A DNA stretch of 64,000 bases from Diadophis punctatus similis (Eukaryota > Chordata > Lepidosauria > Squamata > Dipsadidae). Under the pieces are notes generated by a model, which worked only from the letters and a program-made list of their open reading frames with translations, had not been told where the DNA came from and ran no database searches. Shown here piece by piece: positions 1 through 11,945 of the stretch; the first letter of the stretch is position 1; every line of letters starts with the position of its first letter. The stretch lies in assembly GCA_023053685.1 (NCBI GenBank), contig JALIGW010000016.1:5650001-5714000 (forward strand). The letters run 5' to 3'. A program made the position numbers and the translations under genes.

Positions 1-448
1 ATGCGCACAACACCCCCCTATGCTGCCCCCTGCGCATGCGCACACACACATACGCGCAAAGGCCTTACCGGAGCCTGGGACGTAAAAAACGACGAAATGG
101 GCAAACCAGAAGTTCGGAAAAATGCACTTCCGGTTTGTCCGTTTCGTCATTTTTTGCATTCTGGGGCTTCAGGGAGCTTCCCTGAACCCTCCGGAATGCA
201 AAAAATAGCTCACTGGCAAACCGGAAGTGCGTTTTTCCGCACTTCCGGTTTGTCCGTTTTGTAGTTTTTTGCATTCCGGGGCTTCAAGGAGCTTCCCTGA
301 ACCCTTCAGAGTGCAAAAAACAGCTCACCGGCAGACCGGAAGTGCGTTTTTCCGCACTTCCGGTTTGCCGGTGGGTAACGCTCGCATGCCCTCCTCTATG
401 GCTCCGCGTGCCACCTGTGGCACGCGTGCCATAGGTTCGCCACCATGG
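1..448 (+). mobile_element. hAT family A element, left part outside window, with internal minisatellite
   Basis: The right end (CCATAGGTTCGCCACCATG) matches the GGTTCGCCATCACTG end of the other family A copies. The interior holds about three copies of a unit of roughly 110-120 bp, each containing an inverted pair around ACCGGAAGTGCGTTTTTCCG and then a GCATTCCGGGGCTTC segment. A perfect TGCGCATGCGCA palindrome is at 31-42. The left terminus lies before the window. Confidence 0.6.
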
Positions 449-459
449 GGCTAGGCTAT

Positions 460-2350
460 GTTTATGGCTTGCATATTTGCATGAAACTTAATCAGATCAT
501 TTAAAATTCTAATGCCTATATTTGCATTTGCTAATTTTGGTATATTTCTAATCCTGGTTAGAGTTGGTTTGTGTTTTGGAGAGTTTTGTAAATCTAACTT
601 CAAATTAGTTTGCTTTCTGAATCCAGAAAATGGATTAATATAGTAACCATGTTATACAAATTCAGCCTTTGAGTATATTGGACAAGAAGACTGCTTTCCA
701 ACTCTGTTATTTTGTTATGTGGGTATTGTATACATTTGAATTTACTCTGATTTTCTAAATTATTTTGCCCACATACTTTATAATTTATTATATTCTGGCA
801 ATCATTAGAATGGAAATGGATGGAATCCTTATAAGTGTGTGTGTTTCCCTGTTAAATTATCAAAAAAATCGTATTAATTGCATCCAGTTACTTTTGGCTT
901 CTGTAAAGTTGTGACAGAACAGCAAACAAATACAGAGTTTTTGCTGCCAATCAGAGATTGCCCAGACCTATGCAACCCTATCTGAAGAGCCACTTCAGGA
1001 GCGTAAAAGTGAATAGAATGTGTTTAACATTATCCTTATGGCCAGTCCCAATGGATAAAGAATTCCGAAATGTAGAAAGTAGTTAAAGGTTTGGTTATTT
1101 AGTGAAACAGACATCTATTTGACATAAGTCTAAAAAGATGGACTGGAAACAACTGCATACAAGATCTTTGTTTTGTAAGACAAAACTTTCACTGCTAAGC
1201 AGAGACCTTTAAAATCACTACAAGGAGCAAGAAATACACAGCTTGAGTCATTAAAATGTTATTAAAAGGCAGCAGAGTCCAATTTAATTTCTCAACAAAA
1301 TACCTGACACAGCTGGGCAGCAGAATTTCAGTGGAGTCAAGCATGCATACGTGTATATATGTATATAATATATATAATCACACACACACAAACACATCAT
1401 TATATTGTGTGCTGAATCAGATACTATGTATAATGTGACAGGTTCATTACTTTTGTAAGAACAGACTCCTATGCAGTCCTCTGCTGATGGTAGAAAGGGA
1501 TTGACATATGCTTTTGTATTATAATTATGAATAGCTTTTACATGCAAAGTACAAAAGAGTTGCTTATAACAGGTGAACTATATTTTTTAAAAAATCCTGT
1601 GTAGCATTTAAAGGTGCATCAGTACTAGCACTTCAACTGAAAAGTTTATATCAATGTTAAATATTATTTCCAAAAGGTTAATGAACATAAGATTGGCTAC
1701 AATTAATAAGTATAGCATTGGTAAACTGTTGCAAAATGCATTGAATTCATTTATAATATTAGAAAAGTTTCAATTTTTGAGAATACCTAAAACTAAAGTT
1801 TCACTCTATTGTTATTTCTTGTGGTTTGTAAATGTTAAAAGAAAGAAAACAGGAAAAAAAGGAACTGCTGGGAAAAAAATAAATGAGTGTTTAATTTCTA
1901 ACTTCCTTTTTTATATTCTAACCAATTTAAAATTTTAATCAAATTCAAGCGAGAATTCTTTTCATTTACCCAATACATCACACAGCAAGGCAAACACAAT
2001 ACATAATGGTTTTTAAGAGGTTCTATATGTATTGTATATTCAGAAGTCAGACTCAGTTATGACCAATGACTCTGATCTTGCATTTCCTCTCCGTAGGTTA
2101 TGACTGAGTATAGAAACATTTTGCTTTAATTTCCCAATATTTTCTTTATATATGCATTTTACATATTGGTTGTGAGCTGTTTTCTCAGGTGTTAATTTTT
2201 TACAGAGTTTAAATTTATGTATTTTCAGTGTGAATTATATAGTAGTGCTGGATTTTACATAAAGAATGTGAAGACATACGTGTGTGTGTGTGTGTGTGTG
2301 TATATGCTACCTGTTGAAAGTCTTTCTTTCTTATGCTTAAAAAAACCTGA
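460..2350. other. AT-rich sequence, nothing recognised
   Basis: Only a short CA/TA run near 1355-1395 stands out. Open frames here are short and unsupported. Confidence 0.6.
2276..2303. repeat. (TG)n microsatellite
   Basis: About 12 TG units, some 55 bp before the hAT at 2359. Confidence 0.85.
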
Positions 2351-2358
2351 GCCCAAAT

Positions 2359-2591
2359 CAGTAGTGGGTTCTAAAACCCTTTACTACCGGTTTGTGTGCA
2401 TGCTTGTGTGCGCGCGTGACACTTCTGGCCATGCACAGAAGCGTCCCGGGCGGGTGGGCAGAGCATCCCAGATGGGTGGGCGGAACATCTCAGGAGGATG
2501 GGCAGACCGTCCTGGGCGGATGGGCGGAGCCTCCTGCCACCGGCGCTACCGGTTCTTAGAACCAGGCCAAACCGGGAGCAACCCACCGCTG
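2359..2591 (+). mobile_element. hAT family B, nonautonomous
   Basis: Inverted ends CAGTAGTGGGTTCTA and GCAACCCACCGCTG with perfect duplications GCCCAAAT (2351-2358, 2592-2599). The interior repeats GGGCGGGTGGGCRGA-type units and ACCGG-containing blocks. Confidence 0.85.
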
Positions 2592-3539
2592 GCCCAAATA
2601 AGAGGCATTTATAGCTGAAAATCTGAATTATCAGCACAAACATATCCATATATAAGCAGAAATAATTCCCAAATGGGACTTGCTACCAAGAAAATGGTCA
2701 TTGGATTATTGCTAAAAAGACTGGACACATATGAACTAAAACTGCTTTGATTAAAAATGACTTTACTTTTAAATCCTAAATTATAATGTAGATTTGCATT
2801 AAAATATATACAGAATATTGTCACACATCTTGTTCCACAAGAAAATTACAACAGAAATCCACTTTTTGAAAAGTGTTTGTTTTAGCCAGAGCTCCATCAG
2901 ACTTAAAAAGACAGCCTATCATTCACTGATATGCCAGTTATAAGTATGTATGAGTGCTAATGAAATGCAGATTGGAACAGATGGTCTGTGGAGTACAGCA
3001 AGTGCTGTGTTATCTGCCAGTACTGTTTCATTCTGGGGAACAATGCCAAATTATGATGGAAAAAGCAAGCATTTCCAGGAATGATATGCCATGCTAAAAA
3101 TTATGCTTTAAGGAAGAAACAAGTTCATCACTATAATTATAATACTAATGTCACAAAACTGCTTATATCATTCACATTTTCTGCAATTCTGCATGAATAG
3201 AATTTTGCATATGTTACATGGTGCAGAATTGGAGTAACTTTTCATGTTGTATTCTCATTTCCTAGCAATCTGTTTTGAGCCTAAAATAGTGTAGCCCCAT
3301 GCACCGCCCCGTACTAAGCGTTTTTTTAGCATAAATGTGCGCAAGAGAGGGACAATTCTCTCATCAAATATACCATAGAGGAACAACATTTTAAACATAC
3401 CTACTGGTTCTCCTCGATTTATAACCATAGTTGGGACTGGAAATCTGGTCGTAAATCATTACATTTGTAAGTTAAGGAGCCCACTTGACCTGATATGATT
3501 TTATGATCTTTGGTAGTGATTGTTAAGTGAATATCTCAA

Positions 3540-4655
3540 TCAGATTCTCAAATCAGAATAGAGCTTGGAGGTCTACTAGCCCAACCCCCTGCTCAAGCAG
3601 GAGACTCTATACCCGTGATGGCAAACCTATGGCACGCGTGCCACAAGTGGCATGCAGAACCATATCAGTAGGCACGCGAGTTCAGGTCCGGCGCGCATGC
3701 GCGGGCCGACCATCTGATTTTCGGTCCTTCTGGGCCCACTGGGAGTTGGGAAACAGCCTGTTTTAAGCCTCTGGGGGGGGAGGCCCTTTTTTTTGCTCTC
3801 CCCAGACTTCAGAGCCTTTCTAGGAGCCTGGGGAAGGCGAAAACGGCCTTCCCCACTCCCCCAGAGGCCCTCCGGAGGCCAGAAATGGCCCATTTCCCAA
3901 CTTGAAACGGGCTATTTCTGGCCTCCAGAAGGCCTCCAGGGGGGTGGGGAAGGCCGTTTTCGCTCTCCCCAGACTCCTAGAAAGGCTCTGAAGCATGGGG
4001 AGAGTGAAAAATGGGTGTGCCATCATGTGCCGGGAGCAGAGGGGTGGTCACGCGCGCATGCATGGGGCCCTGCGCATGGAATTATGGGTGTGGGCATGCA
4101 CATGCACGACCCCCCCGTGCCCCCCCTTTTGGCACGCAAACCAAAAAAGGTTCGCCATCACTGCTCTATACCATTTCAGACAAGTGACAGTCTTCTTAAA
4201 AACCTCCAGTGATGAAGCACCTACAACTTCTGAAGGCAAGCTGTTCCACTGGTTAATTGTCCTCACTGTTAGGAAGTTTCTCCTTAGTTCTAGGTTGCAT
4301 CTCTCCTTGATTAGTTTCCATCCATTGTTTCTTGTCCTGCCTACAGGTGCTTTGGTAAATAGGTTGATCCCCTCCTCTTTGTGGCAACCTCTCAAATACT
4401 GGAATACTGCTATCATGTCCCCCCTAGTCCTTTTCTCTAGACTAGCCAAACCCTAATCCTACAACCGTTCTTCATATGTTTTAGTCTCCAGGCCTTTAAT
4501 CATCTTAGTTGCTTTTCTTTGCACTTTTTCCAAAGTCTCAACATCTTTTTTGTAATGTGGTGACCAAAACTGGATGCAGTATTCAAGGTGTGTCCTTACT
4601 AAGGCTTTATAAAGCATTATGATGGTTGTAAATGCAAATCCATTCATTCGAACGG
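3540..4655 (-). mobile_element. CR1 LINE 3' end, split by a hAT
   Basis: Outside the hAT at 3613-4163 the sequence is the reverse complement of the CR1 reverse-transcriptase C-terminus and 3' UTR. The minus strand encodes RGDMIAVFQYLRGCHKEE and [20 protein letters not shown] with frame breaks. The 3' UTR lies at the low-coordinate end (GACTAGTAGACCTCC-like). It is a truncated dead copy. Confidence 0.8.
3613..4163 (+). mobile_element. hAT family A, nonautonomous, inserted in CR1
   Basis: The left end CCGTGATGGCAAACC and right end GGTTCGCCATCACTG form terminal inverted repeats. The perfect 8-bp duplication CTCTATAC (3605-3612 and 4164-4171) is diagnostic of hAT. The interior is GC-rich with inverted blocks (CCTCCCCAGACTCC-type) and no transposase. 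It splits an antisense CR1 3' end. A CGCGCATGCGCG palindrome is at 3692-3703. Confidence 0.85.
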
Positions 4656-4659
4656 AGCC

Positions 4660-4907
4660 TTTTGCTGGAAAATGGCAAAAAAAAGATTGCAAATTGTGGT
4701 CACATGACCACAGAACACTCAACTTGTCATAAAGGTAACCTTTTGTCATGTGTCCAATATGCAGTCATGAGACCATGGGGGGAGGGGCGGTGGTGGCACA
4801 ATAGTTAATGATGTCCAGTGTGCTTTATAAGCTGTAAAGCACAGGTTCTATGGCTGTCATAAATGCAGTCATTAAATGACTAATTGTACGTTGAGGTCTA
4901 TCTGTAT
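4660..4907 (+). mobile_element. degraded Tigger-like fragment
   Basis: It contains GTGGTCACATGACCAC and ends GTACGTTGAGGTCTATCTGTA, a worn form of the Tigger-like right end. Internal order is disturbed. The family G hAT begins at its right edge. Confidence 0.45.
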
Positions 4908-4915
4908 ATATAATG

Positions 4916-5774
4916 CAGTGGTGGCCAACATTAAACATACCATGCGCCAATTTTTTTCACAGACGAGTTCAGATGCGCCATACAACTCAAGCACGTTTTT
5001 TACCTTCTTACTTTCACGTTTGGGGTTGTAAAATAGGGATAGGGATAGGATCTGCTTTGCTTAAGGGGGGAAAAGGAATAACTCAATCACGCAATTCAAT
5101 TAATTAATTTATGCCATTTCAAAAGACACATGCTTATTGGACTGGACTAAACTAAACTAAAAAAAAGTGAAAAAGAACAAATAGATCACAAGTACGTACG
5201 TCGTATCACACAGAATATCAATTATGTGGAATTTGAATTCGATGTTCGCGTCAAGAAAAAGTAGTGGCGCTCTTCTTTGACAAACGTAATATATATTTAA
5301 TCTTGAATCTGTCTTTCAATCACTCTCAATACAAAAACCACGCTAGTACACTCAATAAAACACTGCTTCAAACTCCACGCCACGATAGCTCACTCAGAAC
5401 TGACTGACCATATCGAACGCTCGCCGCTCATTTGCACGTGACTTCAAACACATGATGTGTTGCTAGTGCGTGGTGTTTGCGATCGTTTGAGCAGGAACGC
5501 GCAATGGCAACACCGATAAAAATATTTGTACGTTTGTAAACCCGCCTAAAGTAACATCTCACAAGTTCCATTCTAAGTTTCAGACACCGAGAAGTTGAAC
5601 ATTACCGAAGGCTGTATGAATTGAACTGAGATCACTTTGGTGTTGAAAATATTAAGATGGATTCAGTTATGACACCTATTTAAAAAAAATAAGTAGGCAC
5701 AAGGATGCAATGCGCCACTTGTAATCATCCAATGTGCCATGTTTGGCGCATGCGTCATGGTTTGGCCACCCCTG
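4916..5774 (+). mobile_element. longer hAT element (family G), nonautonomous
   Basis: The ends CAGTGGTGGCCAAC and GGTTTGGCCACCCCTG are flanked by perfect duplications ATATAATG (4908-4915, 5775-5782). At 859 bp it is the longest hAT here with both ends seen. Subterminal CATGCGCCA-type repeats occur near both ends. CpGs such as GTACGTACGTCG are intact, which suggests youth. No long transposase frame remains. It is inserted at the edge of an old Tigger-like fragment. Confidence 0.82.
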
Positions 5775-5817
5775 ATATAATGAATAACACTGAAGTGACT
5801 GTAGGAAGGTTGTCACC

Positions 5818-6060
5818 AATAGCAATAGCAATAGCACTTTACTTATATACCGCTTCATAGTGCTTTACAGCACTCTCTAAGCGGTTTACAGAGTTCAGCA
5901 TATTGCCCCCAACAATCTGGGTCCTCATTTTACCCACCTGGGAAGGATGGAAGGCTGAGTCAACCTTGAGCCTAGTGAGATTTGAACAGCTGAACTGCTA
6001 AACTAGCAATCAGCTGAAGGTCGCAATGCTGCTTTTAATCACTGCGCTATCTCAGCCAAT
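5818..6060 (-). mobile_element. Sauria-type tRNA-derived SINE
   Basis: Reverse complement of the SINE read at 13.35 kb: an AATAGCAATAGCAATAGC tail at the left, the conserved CCCAACAATCTGGGTCC core, and the tRNA-like head (ATTTGAACAGCTGAAC) at the right. Confidence 0.82.
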
Positions 6061-6431
6061 ATGAGATGGAAAACAAGTGAAGGCAGAATCACAATTTGTA
6101 ACAAAAATTGACCTGCCATGTCTTGTCTGAAAACAATATAAAATGTCACGCTCACAGAATTATTTAATTCTCTAGGTTTATCGTTGATAGAAATGGAATA
6201 CAAGATACACCGTGCTTTATTGATTGCTTACATCTCTGGGACTTAATTGTTTGATTCCCTACACACGTAGCACATTATTCTTTATCATTTCCCACAACCA
6301 CATTTCTTGCTTAGTAGCTTGCTTGAATTGTCAAACAATGCCATCTGTTCTATCACCATATCAACAGTATTCCAAATGAATACATTAAAAGAAAAGAAAC
6401 AGAGAACATGAACATCAGCTTTTGGCTGCTC

Positions 6432-6592
6432 CAGTGGTGGGTTTCTACTGGCTCGCCCCGGTTCTGGCCATCTAGTAGCAGTGGCGGCGGGAGGCTCCGC
6501 CCACCCACCCGGACATCATCACGGACGTTCTGTGCATGCGCATATGCTCCCATTCCCGAACCGGTAGCAAAGGTAAGTGAAACTCACCACTG
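6432..6592 (+). mobile_element. hAT family B, nonautonomous
   Basis: The ends are CAGTGGTGGGTTTCTAC and AACTCACCACTG. The duplications GGCTGCTC and GGATGCTC (6424-6431, 6593-6600) differ at one base. It shares the GGCTCCGCCCACCCACC core with the 54 kb and 61 kb copies. Confidence 0.8.
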
Positions 6593-6971
6593 GGATGCTC
6601 CTACTCATATCACCAAATCTCAGAGAGGATGGTTTCTGCAAGATACCACATTATTTCATTCAGCTGGACAGGTGAATAAAGAATCCTTACCTGAGTCATG
6701 GCTTTCTGGTGATCTCATGGAGCAGTAAACAGAGAAGGCATGTCCCAAAGACAAAACTCTTTTGAATTGAGCTTGACTGCTGCTTACAACATGAAGGCAT
6801 CCTTATATTTTTTGGGCAACAATAATAGCTTGTTCTTGGCTTCTTTCAGGATATTTATTTTATTTCAGTCTAGCCTACAGTCTTGGGAGTTTCTAGCAGA
6901 TTCCCATTCAAGAATAAACTAGGCCTTCCCCTGTTTTGTTTTATTTTGTTGAAATCAGCCATTAGAGAATA

Positions 6972-7360
6972 CAGGTAGTCCTCGACTTACAACAGTTCAT
7001 TTAGTGACCATTTGAAGTTGCAACGGCACTGAAAAAAGTGACTTATGACCATTTTTTACACTTACAACCTTTGCAGCATCCCCATGGTCACATGATCAAC
7101 ATTTGGAAGTTTGGCAACTGACAATATTTATGACAGTTGCCCTGTCCCAGGGTCATATGATCACCTTTTGCAACCTTCTGATAAGCAAAGTTCATGAGGA
7201 AGCCATATTCACTTAACTACTGCCGGTATGTTACTAACCAGACAACTGCAGTGATTCCCTTAACAACTGTGGCAAGGAAGGGACAAAATTCACTTAACAA
7301 CTGACTCGCTTAGCAACCAAAATGTTGGCTCAATTGTTGTTGTAAGTCAAGGACTACTTG
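6972..7360 (+). mobile_element. Tigger-like (Tc1/mariner) MITE
   Basis: The ends CAGGTAGTCCTCGACTTAC and GTAAGTCAAGGACTACTTG are inverted repeats flanked by TA on both sides (6970-6971, 7361-7362), typical of pogo/Tigger elements. The interior has repeated CACTTAACAACTG and GTCACATGATCA motifs. No transposase is present. Confidence 0.75.
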
Positions 7361-7482
7361 TAGTTGCTTGAAATCTTGACCACTGTCCACTAATAATGAT
7401 GACTATAGATACATATCTCTGATTCATAGTTGATAATTCACATAGGAAATATACTACGAATAATAAATATGTCGGTTACACT

Positions 7483-7610
7483 ATATCAGATAACAGATAA
7501 CAGATTAACAGAGTTGGAAGGGACCTTGCAGGTCATCTAGTCCAACTCCCTGCCCAAGCAGGAGATCCTACATCTGCCTCTACCTAGGCTTGAACAGCCA
7601 CCATGCTAGC
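7483..7610 (-). mobile_element. CR1 3' tail fragment
   Basis: Antisense CR1 3' UTR with a CAGATAACAGATAACAG tail and the GGGACCTTGCAGGTCATCTA segment, truncated after about 120 bp. Confidence 0.65.
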
Positions 7611-7842
7611 AATTTACCTGCTTGCAGGAGATGACTTCAAAACTAATAATCTCAGATAGCAGGGAGGAGTCCGCCATCAACCAATAAGGAGATACGTTCT
7701 GGGCAATTTGTGCTCTAGAAACTTAAGATTGTACACTGACCCAGGACTTCAGAGTGTTGCCCTTTCCAGCTGCAGAGCTGACAGTGGGGAGAAACCATTT
7801 TCCCTTCTCATGAGGCAACTTCAGGGCTAGCACTAGAATATA

Positions 7843-7916
7843 TATCTGTATCTATATCTATATCTACATCTATATCTATATCTATATCTATATCTATATA
7901 TCTATATCTATCTATC

Positions 7917-7994
<78 letters not shown>

Positions 7995-8028
7995 ATCTAT
8001 CATCTATCATCTATCATCTATCTATCTG
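7843..8028. repeat. (TATC)n / (TATATC)n microsatellite
   Basis: An impure hexanucleotide TATATC array changes to a pure TATC run of about 20 units, then to ATC-interrupted units at the right edge. About 185 bp. Confidence 0.95.
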
Positions 8029-8916
8029 ACTTAATTCTCAATTTCAGTAGTAATTGCGTAATGGGGAATCTGCAAACTGATCTCCCAACTTTGGTAGAAA
8101 ACGGAATTAGCATTCTTTTCTATGATGATAGAGTTAGTGAAAAGACTATTTCAGTTTTTATAGTCTACCAATACCGTGACATAAGGTTAGTAATACTTAC
8201 CAAGTAAATTATTATTTGGCTATTAGTTTAATGAGTTCCTGAGGGCCGGGGAGAGATTGGGAGGATGGTTACCAATGAGAAACCAAAATACCGTAGAGTA
8301 TTTGTAGTTTCCACTGAATGGCATTCTAGTTTCCAAGCAATTGTGACTAATTATAGAACTAGAGTTTATATACACTTTTAAACACATATTGAAAATAGTT
8401 ATATAATGCCAAGCATCTAAGCAGAATTTATATTAGATGGACTTATGCATTAAACAAGCACATTTTTCAAATGTTCTCTATGACTTTGCAAGAAGATTTT
8501 AGGTCCTGATAGCAAATACAGAATGCAAAAAAGATTGTTCAACCCTTTAGTATTTGTACCAGTTTCTGCAGCATAAACTGGAACTTTACCCACATCCACA
8601 CACAAATATCAATTGTTTTCAATTAATACTTAGCAGAAGGTGAAATTTCTCACTGTACTTTGGTCAGAACATTTTTATTGAGGGTGACAAAATATTGGTT
8701 CAGGAAGGTGCAGTGAAAATAGCTATTGAGGCTGCGGAAGTGTTTATGTTTAGCTGGAAATACTGTAAGTCCCTGAATTCAGCAGGATTTGAATAGACGT
8801 GCAAAAGACTGTGCTGCAAATATTTGATTTTTTTTCCAGTTTCAAAGTGAATTTGGAGATAGACTGATCATCCACAGCATACATTAGAGAACTGGTTTAT
8901 TTTTACTGAAAATAAT

Positions 8917-9290
8917 TACCATATTTTTCGGAGTATAAGACGCACCTTTTCCCCCCAAAAAAGAGGGTGAAAATCTGGGTGCGTCTTATACTCCGAATGT
9001 AGCCCCGCCCAGCCTCTCAAAGGGAGGTTTCAGAGGCTGAAAAAAGCCTCTGAAACGCAGCTTCAGAAAAAAAGCCTCTGAAATGGAGGTTTCAGAGGCA
9101 GAAAAAAAAAGCAAGGCACAGAGTTCACAACCAATGAACCTGTTGCTAAAATTCACCTCTGGGAACAGCTGATTGGGGGTATTCCGGGAGGCCGATCCAC
9201 CCGCCAATCAGCTTTTTTCTTATTTTCCTCCCAAAAAAACTAAGGTGCATCTTATACTCTGGTGCATCTTGTAGTCCGAAAAATATGGTA
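8917..9290. mobile_element. nonautonomous DNA transposon with ACCATATTTTTCGG ends
   Basis: The terminal inverted repeats are ACCATATTTTTCGGAGTATA and its mirror ending CCGAAAAATATGGT, with nested GACGCACC/GGTGCGTC repeats near the left end. The interior has tandem CCTCTGAAA blocks. The superfamily is not certain; short-duplication types such as PIF/Harbinger are possible. Confidence 0.62.
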
Positions 9291-9391
9291 CATGGTTAGC
9301 CCAAGCTAGGGTCATATTCTCCAAAATATGGTTTTCTCTTTTGCTGCTTTGATGCAGTTGCCCTGTGGCTAAAATCCTCCATCCTCTAATG

Positions 9392-9738
9392 CAGGGGTGT
9401 CAAACTCAAGGCCCACGGGCCACATCTGGCCCGCGGGGTGCTTGGATCTGGCCTGCGGGGCTGCCCTGGAAATAGCGAAGGACTGTGCCTCAGCCAATGA
9501 AAATGGACCTTAGGAGGGTTGCACGTAGTTTTCGGTGGCAGAGGGTTGCAGGAAGCTGTTGCAGCCGAAAACGGAGCTTGCGAGCCCGTTTTCGGTGGCA
9601 GAGCACTCAGGCCATATAGGCACCCCTGACACAAGTGACATTGAGCTAGCCATGCCCCCCTGGCCATGCTCCCCATGCCCCCCAAGGTCAAACACAACCC
9701 TGATGCGGCCCTCAATGAAATCAAGTTTGATACCCTTG
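9392..9738 (+). mobile_element. hAT family D, nonautonomous
   Basis: The ends are CAGGGGTGTCAAACTC and AAGTTTGATACCCTTG with perfect duplications CTCTAATG (9384-9391, 9739-9746). The interior has CCGCGGGG and TTTTCGGTGGCAGAG motifs shared with the 38.6 and 60.1 kb copies. Confidence 0.86.
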
Positions 9739-10010
9739 CTCTAATGCAAGGATATCCAGTGAGGTGCCCACGGTTACCACTTTCGGCCTTTCGGCCAAAA
9801 GCCTTTATTTTTAAGATTCTTGATTCTTTTCATGAAAACAAAATGAAAATGATAAATTAAAATGCTAAAGAACAAAGTATCAGCTTCCAACCATCTTTAG
9901 TTACAGGAGAGTTACTTGGGCACCCCATAAACCCCTAAGGAATTTTATGGCTGAAGCCTAGTTCTATGTAGAGAAATGTGTTTTACTTGCCCAAACATCA
10001 TCAACTAGGC

Positions 10011-10306
10011 CAGTGGTTCCCAACCTTCCTAATGCTGCGACTAACGCCCCGCCCCTGCGCCCCCACCGTGACCCACCCCACCGCCGCCATTTGGGTTCTT
10101 TTACCCTCTGCGCATGCGCAAAGCGTGCTGTGCATGCGCAGACGGTAAAAGTACCCAAATAGCGGCAGCGGGGTGGGGGTGCGGGTTGTGGGGTGCAATA
10201 TGGCCAGGCTTGTGGGGGTGGGGAGAGCTGAGGATGCCGGGGCGACCCCTGGGAAATGGTCATTCGACCCCCAAAGGGGTCCCGACCCCCAGGTTGGGAA
10301 CCACTG
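10011..10306 (+). mobile_element. SPIN-like hAT (family C), nonautonomous
   Basis: The ends CAGTGGTTCCCAACC and GGTTGGGAACCACTG and the inner CGACCCCCAAAGGGGTC resemble the SPIN hAT family known from horizontal transfer in squamates. The duplications AACTAGGC (10003-10010, 10307-10314) are perfect. The interior is unlike SPIN: it is GC-rich, with TGCGCATGCGCA at 10109-10120. Confidence 0.83.
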
Positions 10307-11649
10307 AACTAGGCAGCTGGGATGAAAAAGAAAACCTGGAAAAGTACAGTAGAAAACAGAGTAAGCAGCAGCTTCATTGTTTTCTTTAAAAAGTAAAAAA
10401 TAAGCTAATTCATTATACTGTAACTTTCATGGAGCTTAATAGTCCACAGAATTTTAACAGTCTTTAAGGAACCACAAGATTGTTCTTTTTGTTACTATTA
10501 ACTAACACAGTTCTTCCTTCGGAATCTTTTTTAAGTACAGTAGATGTTATAGCCAACTAATTTGTGTGGTTCCCTTAAACAAAAATAAATGTAAAGCCAA
10601 TTGAGTGATTTTCTTCATTACATGTGGTGCCAGTTTTTTCTAATTAAATAAAGCGACAAACTATGTTTTGTTCCTTTGAGGTTTTTTGAGAATTTCCTTG
10701 AACGAACTCTGAAAAAAGAGTTCTGTAAACCCTAAAAGTACACATGAAACTAATCTTTTTGCAGGAAGGTCTCAGAAGCTATACTATAATCTGAGAAGCT
10801 AATCTGAAAATTAGCTTCTCAGGGTCATAGACCAGATAGGAAACCTTGTGAATAAGAAAACCGCCAGAATAGTGGATAATCTCTTGTGGTGTAAAATGGT
10901 CCTGTCTGTTGCTCTATTTATGACAAAGGAAAGGAGGAAAGCTTACATTTCAACAGGTGGTTGCTGTTACATGACTGGATTGAAAATATCTTTATTGTCA
11001 CAAGTCTTTTTTTAATTAAAGAAATTCTGATATATGACAGGAGTGGAAGAGTTCATAGCTTAGTTTATTGTCTGATGGGAAGCCTGTTTGTAAAAGCCTT
11101 GAGTTAGCATTTTAGGCATGCTTAGATATTTCCAGAACATACCGTGAGTGTTTATCTTTCATCATTTTGGAAATTAAATGGAAGTTTAGATGGGATGACG
11201 ATAAAATATGTTATTCAGTTAGAATAGCAGCAAGATGAACATCATCAACAGCTTCAGGAGGAGATTTCAGAACTGTTACCACCCCCACAAACATTCAACA
11301 AACCATGTATTGTAAGAGAAAGGTTGTGTTTGTCTATTTATACACACACAGTAACACACCCAGAGAGAGACAAACACACACAGACACTCATCAGAGCAAC
11401 TTTTCTCAATCTCAGTCATCTTGAAGATGTGTGGATTTTAATTCCCAGAATTTCCCAGGGATGAGTTTGAGAATCAACATTAGAGGCTACTATTCAAAGG
11501 ACAGATATAAGTTGTTAAGGCTGGTCTTTTCAGTGATTGTCCGTCATCATGCAGTTCTTTCAGTTTATTACTCACAGTCTTAATCAGAAACCAAAAAAAA
11601 ATATTCTCACCTTCCAACCAAAATAATTTGACAGTAAGGTTCTGAAGGG

Positions 11650-11945
11650 CAGTGGCGGGTTCCTACCGGTGTGGTCTTGCCTGTTCGTCGCCGCAGAGCC
11701 GAAGACGCTGTTGGCGTTCGCGGTGCGGGGCTTCCCCGCCCGCTGGGACGCCACCATTTGCGTTCTTTTGCCCTCTGCGCAAGCAGAACTCTTTGCGCAT
11801 GCGCAGAGGGCAAAAGAATGCAAACGGTGACATCCCGGCGGGCGGGGAAAGCGGGCGGGGGAAGCCCCACGCCGCGAACGCCAACAGCGTCTTCGGCTCT
11901 GCGGCGCCGAACAGGCAAGACCACACCGGTAGGAACCCACCACTG
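11650..11945 (+). mobile_element. hAT family B, near-complete palindrome
   Basis: The ends are CAGTGGCGGGTTCCTACC and GGAACCCACCACTG with perfect duplications CTGAAGGG (11642-11649, 11946-11953). The two halves are near-perfect inverted copies (arms of about 130-140 bp) around a short centre that holds TGCGCATGCGCA at 11794-11805. CpGs are intact, so the insertion looks young. The long GC-rich frames in both strands here are by-products of this palindrome. Confidence 0.87.

Noticed and set aside
1..448. CRISPR-like spaced repeats
   Set aside because: The units are hairpin blocks of over 100 bp inside a transposon in a vertebrate sequence, with no short repeat and unique spacer pattern.
4048..4749. 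Antisense frames of 133 and 96 codons as host genes
   Set aside because: They encode fragments of the CR1 reverse-transcriptase C-terminus, with a hAT insertion and frame breaks.
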